64,000 bases of DNA, from contig VXAY01003767.1 in NCBI GenBank assembly GCA_013399855.1, positions 955,730-1,019,729 on the forward strand, in the 5' to 3' direction. The translations under genes were made by a program, and so were the position numbers. The notes beneath the pieces were generated by a model. That model had not been told where the DNA came from, did not search any database, and saw only the letters and a list, made by a program, of their open reading frames with translations. The DNA comes from Oxyruncus cristatus. Lineage: Eukaryota > Chordata > Aves > Passeriformes > Cotingidae. Of the stretch, positions 1-12,847 are shown in pieces (the first letter of the stretch is position 1; the number at the start of each line of letters is the position of its first letter).

Positions 1-2340
1 GAAACCTAGATGTCAGGTCTTCAATCTGACAAAGACGCTCTGTAGACAAAATTCCTAAGAGCTGGGATTTAAGAATGTTTAGGATTTTCAAGGAGAGAGA
101 GGGGCTCTAAAGCCTACTTAAAAGGTTGAAATGAAACATTTTTTCTCTAAATAAAATTTTAGAATTTTAATTCTGCAGAAGATGCCAGCTGCTCCCTCTA
201 CTACAGATGGGTTTTTTTTTTCCCCATTAGTTTTTGGTTTTGACTATTGAGCAGCCCTTTCCTTTGAAACTCTGGAGAAATACATGTTTCTGAAAAGTAT
301 GATCCTTTCTGATATATGCCTAAAGATAAAATCAGACTGCCAATCTCCTGAAATATTTTCCAAAGCTTTTTGGGAATTAGCTTAAAAATACATTAAGTAT
401 ATGTACATTCATAAAGAAACAGATCTTTATATGTATACACTTACTATATGTAAACACTTTTGTTCAATGTCTAGTGACTGGTCCACTTGAATGATGTTAT
501 TCCTCTGCTTTGGCTACCTACTTAAGTTTTCATTCCCTCCTCCCCTCCTTCACCTCATGGAAACACATAGTCTTATAATGAAAAGTTTAATTGCTGAGCA
601 TTTCTGTTTGGTTACGGTAATAGTTGAAAATGCACAAATTGAAGAAAGATGTATTTTTTCCCAATGGCTAATGCAGAAGAGTACTGTATACCTCCATCTG
701 TCCCTGACAAGAGAAGTGACTTTTTTAGATATAGTTTCTTCATCTGTAAAATGAAAATTATATTAACCTACTGTACATCAGAACATTAATTTAATTAACG
801 TTTTGGGGAGAGAAAGCTTAGAAACAGTCACATAAAAAGTACAGAAAAAAGTAATATTACTGCTGCAAACCAAAAGACATTTGGGCTGAATATATTAAAC
901 CAACTGTTTTTAACATCAGGATTCATGAAGATATACCAAAAACCTTGTGATCATTGCAGCCTTTTCTTAAAATTTCTAGAGATTACTTGCACTTCTGGCA
1001 CTACTTCCATAGTTATATCCTGAATAATACTGAATATTTGTAGTAGCTGTAAAGTTTAATAAATTTATCAATATGGGGAAGTAAGGAAAACAAAACATCA
1101 TTCAGATGTAGGCCTTTTATTTCTGACTTTCTAATCATTTCCACAGCAACATGTTGCAGTATCATAATCAGAGACATCATGAAATCATGACATCTTAGGT
1201 TTGAATAAAAGCAGCAGTTAAGAAGTGTAAATGCTAATAAAAACTAAGAGAAACATCAACAAAACCTACAAAAATAATTAAATCCTATTTAAAACATCTG
1301 TAACCATTTTTGGATAAGCTCCTAAAGATTACTTCCACTTGGAGAAATGCCACTCCATTCTTACCAATACATGGTTTTCACATTGATTTAACCTACACTA
1401 CACAAATGTTAAAGGATGATCCCTAAGTTTCTGACAGGTATTATTTCCATTATTAGAGCCTATCACTACTATTAACATTTATTTCCCCTCTGAATCAAAA
1501 TAATTTATATTAACTAGGTAACCTAAAAATCATGATAATATATTGTGATAAAAATGTCCCTGGAAGGCTCTTCATAAGAAACAAAGGTAAATTAATATAA
1601 CACAATAAATTAAAATAATAGAAATAGTGACAGATTAATACAATTTTCATGCATTGTTATTTGCATCCCAAAGAAGAGCATCTTGAATTTACATATATAG
1701 AGATGCTTAAACTCTTGCTTCTCACACTGTAACCATCGTCTTCCCTTATTACTGTCTCCTTTGTTTTCCATTTCTTAAATTTCATATAATTTGTGTTTTT
1801 CTCTTATTGTATGTTTGCAGTTATGAAGAAAAACAGTATCCTAAAGAACAACAGTGTCTCTGTCTTATGCTTCATAAAATGTAAGAAATAATAATTAAGC
1901 ACCTTGTTCTATCCCTGGAAAGTAGATCAGATCTTGAATATACAAATAGCATCTACATTTTTCAGAACAAGTATGATAAATATCCATGTTTGTATATTTT
2001 TACATGTTGTTGGTTCTCTACATGCCTAATGACAGTAGGAGAAAAATTACCAATCCAAGGTGAAGAAGGAGCATTAGCTCTTTAACAGAGCTCTGCACCA
2101 CCACAAATTATTGATACTGAATTAATGTGCTTATTTCAGAATCTAATGAATAGATCTGACAGCAGAAAGCTGTGGGCTGGATTCAGTCATTGGGACCATT
2201 TCATGATGAAGGAGAAGGTGACACTGATTTGTACAGAACTAAGACTTGGTTTCTTGATATATTTAAACCAATGAATCACTTGAATGTATTTGCATAACTG
2301 CATATAGTTACTCTCCTAAGAGTTCTGTCCATTTTGTACA

Positions 2341-2380
2341 GTATTCTTTGCAAACATGAAATATTCTTTGCAAACATGAA
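2341..2380. repeat. 20-bp tandem duplication (two copies)
   Basis: The 20-base unit gtattctttgcaaacatgaa is followed at once by a second copy that differs only in its first base. This is a simple local duplication with no link to a recognised element. Confidence 0.85.
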
Positions 2381-2581
2381 ACAGGAAATGTTTCTATATA
2401 ATTTGGACTTAACACTAGTATACACAACTTTCAGTATATTGCTGTTACCGCTGTATCTATGGAGTTTCACTTATACTGACTTACAAGTCTTACTTTTCTT
2501 GTTAGAGACAAACAGAGAGATTAAAAAAAAAAAAAAAAAGTAGACATGCCCCCCAAATTGAAATTAGTATTTTAACAAAAG

Positions 2582-2643
2582 AAAAAAAAACAAAAAACAA
2601 ACAAAAAAACCCCACACAAACCAAACAAACAAAAAAAAAAACA
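2582..2643. repeat. A/C-only low-complexity tract
   Basis: Sixty-two consecutive bases consist only of A and C, with runs of A split by C, CC and CCCC. It is one of several similar tracts in the window. It resembles simple-sequence slippage or the decayed tail of a retroposon; no element body was recognised next to it. Confidence 0.85.
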
Positions 2644-4845
2644 GGTAGGATTTGTCCATTATTTTGCAACTCAGTTCTCAGTTATTTCTCAATATATTAA
2701 TAATGCTGTTTATAACTGAGTCTAGAACATTTCCCAGTGTAATACTGTCCATCTATTTTCCTCTGCATTTAATTGAATGACATATACTATGTTAATTACT
2801 GTCTGAATTCAAAGGGGAAAGGAGGGAGGTAAAAGGGGAGGGAAACGTAAAAATACAAATCAGCAGCTTTAGGAAAGTTTTAATTATCAGTTTAAAACTG
2901 AAAATTCAAGAGGTAAAAAAGCTAATAAATAAAAAATGTTCTTGCACTACAACACAATAATTAGTGTGGGTATGCAATAACTAAACCAAAGTTCTGGAGA
3001 TGCCCTAAGGCAGGCAAAAAGTAATATCCAATATCCTTTCATCCATTTTGCGAAAGTTTAACTACACTTTTTGAGAAGAATTTAAACTAGTGCTATGATC
3101 CACAAGTAAAATCCAGGAACCAAAATGCAGGATCTCTTCCCCCACCTAAGCATTAATTAAAAATTCTGAAGTGAAAAATAACCAGGCAATCAATGGTTAG
3201 ATAACTTCACTTTCTCAGACAGTGCCACCTTGTTGAATTTGATAGCTACATCCAGCTCTGAGAAAGAGTAAGAACAAAGCCTCAATTCAACACACAGTTT
3301 CACCAATAACACCACATTTCTTTTTTGTAAGTTATCACTCCCCTGCTTTCAGATTTCTTAAACCATTGCTCCTTCAGGAACTGGAACCGATTGCTCTTTT
3401 CTGCCCAACCAGCAGAGCCCTTTCAATTCATCAGTGTAGTGAACCGAAACCTCACTGTCCCAGTTCTCTTTGACTGGATTTGGAAGTACTCAGCAGAGCA
3501 TGAAAAGTGTTCCTTCTCTCATAGAGCCAACTTCCCACAAAAAGTGATTATTTTGTTTGTTACGTACATTCTTACAACAGTTGTATGTTCAAATATAAAA
3601 CGATAATATTTTCAAAAAGTATACATAAAGGATAATGAATGTAAATGACAATGACCTTCATACACATTTATTGTAAAACTATGATCCACTGTTTGGCACA
3701 GGCACTTCTTCATCTTTTTACTTAAACCAATGCTAAGACATTTTATCAGAGTTGTGCATCTGTTGACTGATCTCGATGTGAGGCTTATCATCACTCCTTT
3801 GCTAAAATGCACACCCCTGTGTAGAAAAAAACCCCAAAGAACTATTGGTCTATCCAGAAGAATCAAATTGCTACCATTATTTACCTGCAATTGTGTACAA
3901 AACAACCAAGAGAGTGAAGTATGAATCACTATAATCATATAAAGAGGATAATACTTGCAGCAGTAATGAGACATATGATAAGGAACAATAGGAATTGTGA
4001 TTTTACTTGGGAAAAAATCTAATAAAAAAGTCTCTCAGAATTAAATTATAGTCTATTACATAGCACAGAGCTTTTCAAAATCGTAAAACTGCTGTCTTTA
4101 TTTTATTATTCACCCCGAACTAGCAGCTCTCATAAACTTTCTGAATTCAATTGCTCCTACCCCAGCCCAATTTTCCCATCCAATTTGTATTAATACAATC
4201 ACAGTACTGAATGGTTCCCTTGCGAGAATGCAGGCCCTTAAAAGAAAAGGTTAGATGTAGTTAAGGTACTTAACAAAGACATCATACTTTCTTGAAGAAA
4301 TAAAATTAATAAACTAGAAAACTTTACCTTACATGGTCAAATTTTAGTGACTATTTCTATATTTGAGTGTTTGAAGTCAGTAGACTTGCTATTAATAGAC
4401 TAGTTACAGTAAACACAAAGTCAAAACAGTATTCTTGTTCAAAACTCCTACAGATTTCTGGTAACCCATGAACCTAGACAAATCACATGCAAAATCAGCT
4501 AAGCCACCAAGGAAGGAATTATACATGAAAATACATGAGAATGGGAAAGGCAGCCAAAGAAAATTCACATTCAGACACACAGCAAGAGAGGCCACAGTTT
4601 TCAGAGGCATGGTACACCTCAAAACTCCACCACAAAGACTGTCATCATCAGGACTAAGAGTGACACATGATCAAGAATGATTGAACCAATCAGTGTTTTT
4701 TTTCTCCATCCACTAATCCAGTGCACTTGTAGAGTATGCAGAGACGGTGCTAGAACTTGCATGAAGCACAACCCTCTCTTTTTGAAGCAGGCAGAAGTCA
4801 AACTCAGAAAAAAAGTGTGATATGGGAGCTTAGTTACTTCTCTTT

Positions 4846-5805
4846 NNNNNNNNNNNNNNNNNNNNNNNNNNNNNNNNNNNNNNNNNNNNNNNNNNNNNNN
4901 NNNNNNNNNNNNNNNNNNNNNNNNNNNNNNNNNNNNNNNNNNNNNNNNNNNNNNNNNNNNNNNNNNNNNNNNNNNNNNNNNNNNNNNNNNNNNNNNNNNN
5001 NNNNNNNNNNNNNNNNNNNNNNNNNNNNNNNNNNNNNNNNNNNNNNNNNNNNNNNNNNNNNNNNNNNNNNNNNNNNNNNNNNNNNNNNNNNNNNNNNNNN
5101 NNNNNNNNNNNNNNNNNNNNNNNNNNNNNNNNNNNNNNNNNNNNNNNNNNNNNNNNNNNNNNNNNNNNNNNNNNNNNNNNNNNNNNNNNNNNNNNNNNNN
5201 NNNNNNNNNNNNNNNNNNNNNNNNNNNNNNNNNNNNNNNNNNNNNNNNNNNNNNNNNNNNNNNNNNNNNNNNNNNNNNNNNNNNNNNNNNNNNNNNNNNN
5301 NNNNNNNNNNNNNNNNNNNNNNNNNNNNNNNNNNNNNNNNNNNNNNNNNNNNNNNNNNNNNNNNNNNNNNNNNNNNNNNNNNNNNNNNNNNNNNNNNNNN
5401 NNNNNNNNNNNNNNNNNNNNNNNNNNNNNNNNNNNNNNNNNNNNNNNNNNNNNNNNNNNNNNNNNNNNNNNNNNNNNNNNNNNNNNNNNNNNNNNNNNNN
5501 NNNNNNNNNNNNNNNNNNNNNNNNNNNNNNNNNNNNNNNNNNNNNNNNNNNNNNNNNNNNNNNNNNNNNNNNNNNNNNNNNNNNNNNNNNNNNNNNNNNN
5601 NNNNNNNNNNNNNNNNNNNNNNNNNNNNNNNNNNNNNNNNNNNNNNNNNNNNNNNNNNNNNNNNNNNNNNNNNNNNNNNNNNNNNNNNNNNNNNNNNNNN
5701 NNNNNNNNNNNNNNNNNNNNNNNNNNNNNNNNNNNNNNNNNNNNNNNNNNNNNNNNNNNNNNNNNNNNNNNNNNNNNNNNNNNNNNNNNNNNNNNNNNNN
5801 NNNNN
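4846..5805. other. Assembly gap, 960 N
   Basis: There are 960 consecutive unknown bases. Any open frame drawn across it has no support. The right edge (5806 onward) has a sequence character unlike the left edge, so a repeat may be missing here. Confidence 0.99.
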
Positions 5806-6480
5806 ATTACAACATCTCTACATACATATTCATTCTATTACATTATTGGATTACAATATTCATAGCAGGTGGAGTTAAGGTGGAGTTTGGGGCGTGGTCT
5901 CCATTTTGAGGAATAATTTGGTGGTACATCCTGTTACTTCATCTCGGGGGTCTTGGAATTTCTCCTCTTCCTCAGGTGTACTTTTGAATTCCCCATTGTC
6001 TTTGTCCCAGTCACTGAAGCTTGGAGAAAGCCTTGGCTTCAGGCCTACTTTACCTATTCAAATGTCTACCCTAGCTTACTTTGCCTTAATTTATTACCCC
6101 TAAGCCCTTTGTGTAATGCTCCTCTGTGGGTCCAGGTCTGCTGAACGGAACAGAACAACATTTCCTTGAGTAGCCTAGATATGAAGGGGGGTTAGCTTTC
6201 TTAGAGCAAGATACTTTGGTTAACCCTTTTAAAGCCTTGCTTTGCTTCAGTCTCACTAAAGGTCCACTTTCAAACCCAAGCGTTTAGAGTACCTCTGAAT
6301 GCCAAGAAGCTGCATGTTTCTGCTGGACTCAGAGAGAGCTCTCCAGGCTGTCTGTGGATAAGATCATATCATGGATGAGGTAAAGAATGAAGAAAAAGCT
6401 TCAAGGAATGGCTAGTATCATATTCAGCCTAATTTTTTAATCTTTATGTACCATGCTGCTGTCTGGGGAGGCACGGAAAT
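5806..6480. other. Block beside the gap, possibly part of an LTR-type element
   Basis: The block starts at the gap edge. It is richer in G-runs and C-runs than its surroundings, and read on the minus strand it runs into an AT-rich stretch with a TATGAATAT-like motif just before the gap. This layout resembles avian LTR-retrotransposon DNA, and gaps often fall in such repeats. I found no LTR termini, target-site duplication, primer-binding site or gag/pol/env motif. The short plus-strand frames (63 and 69 codons) match nothing I know. It may simply be unique DNA. Confidence 0.25.
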
Positions 6481-9400
6481 CAAGTAGAGTAATAACTAAT
6501 ACAAGAAAAAGGAGAAGACACTACGGACATCAGAAAGTTGACACTATCTTGATTGTACCAATAGTTTGGCTGGTATCTGATACAGGCTAAGAAGCTTTCA
6601 TAGCTCAATTCCAAGAGAAATACTAGAGGAAGAAGAGACACTAAATCTTTATGGATTGAGTTTCTTCTCATCCTGACTTTGCATTTTGAATTGGAATGGC
6701 CTTTCACTCAGGCATCAACAGTGACTTTCAGTATTAATTCAGTTTAACTGAATACAATTTAATTGTTTAACAAAAATGAGGATTTTTATTTCCTGCCTTC
6801 CTTTTATGATATAAATTACTAAACTCCTTTCTGGAACCATGTAATACTTTTAATGAGAGCATCCCTCCTTTAGTACTGGACCTCCTGATTGAAACCCACT
6901 CACATGCCAGTACTGTCATCCTCAGGAGTGTTCTAGAACAGAATATCTTGCATAAGCAAAGCAGCAACCCCGGACTGAGTCAGTCTCTAAATTCTTTATA
7001 AAATTGCCAGACAAAAATTGGAGCTGGGAAGAACCTAAAATCTCAAGAGAATGTTAGCTTTTTCAAAAGCATGTTCCAATTCTGTTTAGTAAATCTTCTG
7101 GAGTCTTGGAAAAAGGTAAGAAAGGATCAACTTGGACAAGACAAAAGAATTAATGAAGTGATAATATGGAAAATATAGTCACTATACGTGTGCCAAGAAA
7201 ACGTGCACAATGGTTTGAAAAAAAAAGTCAAATACATTTTCTGTCTCCTAAGTGAGTAATTAATATTTCAGTGTGTCATTTCTGTTTCTTGCTGCTACTG
7301 AAGTAAATATATTTTGGTTATTAATAAGCAAACAGTGATATGCTTGGGGTCAGGCATCATACCTTTGAATTATTTTTGTTACTATTGTTCTGATAAAATC
7401 TATTTTTAGTTTGAAATCTTGCAAGACAGAAGGACACTTTCAATACTGATCTAAGTAAAAAATTTCACAAGAAGTAAGTGTCTTAACCCACTATTGAATT
7501 TATCCTAAAAACTCCTTTAGTCCTTTTGTGCCAAAAATTATTTTAGTCCCCTAAAAGCCTACAGTAGGAAAAAAGTCTCAAAAAAAAGAATGGAAAAGAA
7601 AAAAGAAAGGCTAATTATCCTTAAGTGATTCAAAAGGTATTGTTCTTGGCAGATTTTCTCCTTGGTACAACCATTAGAATTTATATTAATGTGGGGAATG
7701 AACAATAGTTATTACTGTAAGAAAAAACATGCAGAAGAGAAGTAAGGAAGCACTCATCCAATACCACAGTCCTATGTGACTTAGAGCAGCACAAAGTACT
7801 AAAAAGTAGAAGTTTTGAATAATACTTGTTCTTTTTCTGTTATCTTTACTTTCTGTCTCACAGTCTTATTAACAATATTTCATTTAGGATTTCAAGACCA
7901 CCCAATATTATCTTCTGCACCCTTGACTTCTCCCTGGGATTTCCCATGCAATACATGCAGAAGACCATCTCAGAACTGCAATTCATGTCTCCATGGGATC
8001 TGGGATGAGTTGTACTTAGAGGTATCTGTCTCTAGTTTTTGATTGCAGATTTCCAAATTTACTCAAGTTCCTGACAGGTGATTTACCTACCTCGACTAGA
8101 TGCAAGGAGTTCAGTGAGAAGAAGATCGAATATTCAGATCTGTTCAGCCTCAACCTGGGCAATCATACATCATTCTGTGTTTTCAGACAATAAATTACAA
8201 TCTCCCATTTTGCAAGAAATACTGTTATAGCAGCAAATAGCCAACAAAAATGTATCTGCCTTAAAAAAAACAACCAACCAAAAAACTTTAGTATGTTAGT
8301 ATGATTCCAAATACTTTCAGTGATCATATGTATGAATGATATACTACCTAGGATAAAACAGTGACCAAACTCTCCTCTTCCTTCCTTCAGAAAGTTTATA
8401 TGTGGATGCTTAAAAGATAGCAGCTTGCAATTCCAAGTAATCATTTAATCATGGTCCAGGCCCACTGGTATTAAACACAGTGTTTACTGTAAGCCATTTT
8501 GAAGATACTCCTTTCAAAATAAATAAAACAAAACAAAACTAAACTAAACACTGAACCCAAAAGCCCCCTCTAAAACAGAGAGGAAATGAGCAAAAGAATA
8601 AATTTTCAACCTCAGAGAGAACTATACTCATGGATTAAAAAAAAATATGGGCCAGTCAGTACTTGACTAACTAGAATCTAACTTCCACAAAACTCATATA
8701 CCAAAATAGATAAATTAGTATCAGCTGAATTTTAGAAATGACACAATTTTTTGAGGCCTTCCAAATCAGAATCAATATAGTTCACAATTCATATCTCGAA
8801 ACAAAAATGGTTAGTTATGGATTAGGCCAAAAATATTTGTAAGATACTAGTATGTATTCATTTTTGCAAGTCATTTTTCTGCTGCCATTCTTCAAATAAT
8901 TAGTTAAGTTTGTTTAGTAAATTATTAATTCTAACAGACTTTTTAAAAAAATATGAGAAGGGAAGGGTTGAAATCAAATGAAAGATAAATTATTCTTTTG
9001 TTCATGAAGTTTAGGTATCTGTGCGAACTGGCTGTATCCTTCTCATGTGAATGAGTATGTTTGGTGTGGGAAGAGCTCTTCAAAATCAGCTTCTAAGGAG
9101 CCAGCTGGAAAGAAGTAAATGATCAAGCAAATGAGAAACAGGCAATACTGTCAGTCAGCTCTCTGGGTTCAGAGAACTTAAAGCACATGATGATTCTTAA
9201 TGGCTTGGTTTCCTTGGCAAAAAAATGAAATAATTGTTCAAGTCCCCAAGAGATCCATGACTCTCAGTGCTTAAAAGTTTTTTAATCTGGATTTGTTGAA
9301 TTATACCCAGATTTGAGGACTTCATAATCTTCAAGCAGGAGGATTAATCAGTTAATACCTAGCATAAAATGTTCTACGAATGTACTCAAACATAGGCATG

Positions 9401-12084
9401 GCAATTCATGGAATGTTTAATGAAAAACAAGACTGAACAAAACTGTGAGGAGGAAAGGCTTTCCGTTATTTAAGATAATACAGTGAATAAACACTTTTAA
9501 AAATACGGCATAAGTAATGAGTAAGAAAATGGGCACTAATTTAATCAAAATGTCTTTGAAAAATAGACGGTCTAAAACCTCAGTTAAGTGCCCCTTACAT
9601 ATCCAAAGTCTCATACAAAATGTCAGTAGCAAAAAAGTCCTATTTATGATAATACAGCATCCAGACTCAAAGTACTGTATCACCCCGTGCAAACTGTTTA
9701 CATATGTCACCATGCCATTTGCTGCCTGGCTCAATGAAATAAGTGGCACAGTTACAACAACAGTCACATCCTCAACAAATAGAACCAGCAGAGTGAGATT
9801 TAGGGCCATGCTGTGCCATTATGCAGTATGTCATATAAGTGGCTTCACAGCTACCAACTACTTAGGAAGTAAGAAGTTGTAGGATCTATTCCATGTAGGT
9901 ATTAGAATAAGCTTTCTATAAAGCAAAAAAATAAGTTATTTGATGATTGAAAGCAAGATACATTCTATGTTTCAAATATGCCTGATGTATTACGCTAAAA
10001 GAGGAATGAAGGATTATACAGTTACTGAAAGTGCTTCAAAAATCAATCAAATTTTCCAAGATTGTAAAGTTATGACACAGGAAAATCTCCATTAAGGCAG
10101 CAAAAAATTTAAAAATCATTGATTTCTGAGGGCTTAGGATCAATCTTTTTATGTCTGAAATTGAGTGTGCAACCATCACCCAAGGGGCAAGCAATCTCTT
10201 TAACCCCACCTAAGGGACACCCATTCTACCTCACTTCAAAATCAGAAAGAACTGTTTTTACTTGTCAAACTGTCGTTTTCCTAATGATGACAGCTTGCTT
10301 TTTCTCTGCCCAGCTTTACAGTCCTGAGTTGAGCGAAGATCAGAAATGAATGATTACTGTATTTATCAGTGCAAAGGAAGGATAAGGAATGGTATGATTC
10401 ATCTCTGACACAGTGATGCTAAAAGAGAAGCAATGCTGCTGCTATCTTTCTCAAGAATGTGATGATAGTTATAGGTCACATAAAGACTAGTCCACCATAT
10501 AGGAAATATAATTTAAATCCTCCTTCAACTGAAAGAAGACATTACCTCTATAACTATGAATCATAATAAAAGGTAAAGCTGTGCTTCAGAAATTTAGTTT
10601 TTCTTACTGTCACCCCTCTGATTTGGCACAAGCCCATTAGTTTTGTGCTTTTTAAAGGTACTCACACACACACATTATTATGCCACATCTTTTCCCCATC
10701 AACTTGTTCAGGAGAGATACTTTTGAAAGAAAGAAATGGCAGAGGGAAAAGGAATTTGAAAACATGACAGTATCTGATCTTGAAAGACTTCTGTATAAGT
10801 ATTTTTCACTGGTCATTAAGAATGGGAAATAATTATTAACATTGACCTGGCATGGCACTTAAAATTTCTTCTGTAAAGGAAATCATGGATTGAAACGAAG
10901 AAGAACCTTATATTCTGACACTAGTACATGGATAAGCATTCTTGACTATACCAGGGAATTGAAACGGACTTGGGTTTTTTATGGCTTCATCCCTTTTCTG
11001 TTTAACAGTTCATTTTGCCATTTGCAAAGACATGCTATTCCACTTACTTTTTGAATAATTTTTTGATTTAAAATTAATGTTGTGAGGCCCTCAAGAAGTA
11101 TCATAAAAGGTTTCAAAGCCAGCAGAGTGATATAATTTTTATGCAGTGAACCCTGTAGCATTGTATTTCAACTGCCATGATGATATCTTCATATTTCATA
11201 AATGCTCTTCCTTATTTTATGAATTTCAGGCCTTATCTAAAAAGCAGTCTGAGTAAAAAGAGTATCTGTTGAACAACATGGTTCCCTGGCATATACAAGT
11301 GGACTTAGAGAATCAAATCCTGCAGAATTATTCAAACATTTGGCTGTATTGTTTGTATTCTCCAATTATGATGTATTTTCCTCTCAAAATCAATTAATTC
11401 ATGTTTTTACTTTTATAGACATCCATCTGATAAGCAAGACAGTTGAAAATACATTTTTAAAAAAATTACCTAATTTTCATTCTAATTCAGAACAGTGGGG
11501 ATTGTCCTGTATTAGGACTGTGTTTAATTTATATTCAAAGCACGAGATCTGGTTTTCTGACAGCAACATTTTATGTGGAAACATAAATTTGAGGTAGAGT
11601 ACTGTCATATCACAGAAACCAGTTGTTATCAGGGCTGAGTAAGTGTTAGGAGGCTTGTTAGAAATGTTTGTTACTTTGGGGAGGGCATTATCTTTTCACC
11701 TTCTAATTAATTGTTTCCAATATTTAGTAGCACACAATATTAATGGGTCCTTAGTTAAAAGCAGAACATTAAAATCTGACTGAAGCTCCTTCCACTAATA
11801 CAAAGACCATAAATAAGGTAATTATATTTGTTGTGTTATTCAAAATGATGGAGTTGTCTGAAGTGTGTGCCTAGACATTAAACAGAGGCTTTTATTCCTG
11901 GCTTTAATTTTTACTTTCTCTGATGTATTGCAATTATTCAAATGGACATTAAATATTTCTGTAAAAATACTTCACTTTTAATCTTATTATGTCCTAAAAA
12001 TCTTATTCTTGTTTTTTTTCCCCCAAACCAGAAACTTGCTGTGTTTATGCTGTGCTTATGCTACCTCAAAGACATATGAAAAAG

Positions 12085-12217
12085 CAAAAAAAACAAAAAC
12101 ACCCCCAAACCAAACAAACAAAAACAAACACAAAAACCCTCACCACAAAAAAAACCCAGAAAGAATTAAAATAAACAACAAAAAAACAAACAACAAAAAA
12201 ACCCCTCAAAACTAAAA
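12085..12217. repeat. A/C-rich low-complexity tract
   Basis: The first 55 bases (12085-12139) are A and C only. The composition continues with rare interruptions to about 12217. Motifs include CAAAC, ACCC and long A runs. The 68-codon open frame through it is an artefact of a sequence that cannot easily form stop codons. Confidence 0.85.
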
Positions 12218-12792
12218 CCTGGCTGTAAAGAATTCAGCAGAAACTGAACCACATACCAAGGCACAATGTCAGAAAAACGTTTGGGTTGCTTTTTTTTTTT
12301 TTAATTTTTTCAGATAACTTTTGATAAAAACATTAATAGCAGTATCCTCTGCCCTTAGGTTAATAACATTTTCCTTTTCTATACACATTCAGTGTCTTGC
12401 AGTTTACTCACTCTAGGTCCTAAACACTAAGGAGAAAAATCCATAAGATATGCATAATATTTCAACTGTGAACTTTATAGTCTATTATGAAATCACACTT
12501 GAAACTTTTCATCAATATTATTAAATATCTTTTATGATCATTTATCATCTTTTTTGTATTCTGTTTGCCTTCTGCAAACATATTTCTGCTACTGTTCCTC
12601 AGTTACACTGCAGCAATGAAGCAAATGACATAGAAAAGTTTCTTTTATTGAATAACATATCTGTTGTCTAGAACAAGTACAAATTGCAATTGATGAGCAA
12701 TTACTAAACTCCAGGAGTTTAAAACTGGAATTCTGCTTTAGGCTTATATATAAAATATTAAACCATGCAATAATTAGATTCATAATGCTGTA

Positions 12793-12847
12793 ACTCAACA
12801 TTTTTTTGTACAAATCCATACTCAATACTTTTTTTGTACAAATCCAG
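12793..12847. repeat. 27/28-bp direct repeat
   Basis: Two adjacent near-copies of a unit made of ACTCAA, a short variable step, a T run and GTACAAATCCA. They differ by the length of the T run and a few bases. Confidence 0.75.

Larger units (their letters stand above)
1..4845. other. AT-rich noncoding DNA, no recognisable gene
   Basis: No open frame exceeds 120 codons and none shows a known domain, signal peptide or exon-like boundary pair that I trust. The stretch is AT-rich and CpG-poor. It holds a 20-bp tandem duplication near 2.34 kb, a poly-A run at about 2523-2539 and an A/C-only tract at 2582-2643, listed separately. No CR1 fragment was recognised. It could be intergenic or intronic. 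Confidence 0.6.

Noticed and set aside
4757..5878. 373-codon frame over the first gap
   Set aside because: Nearly all of it is N. The real flanks contribute only about 29 and 24 codons without any known motif.
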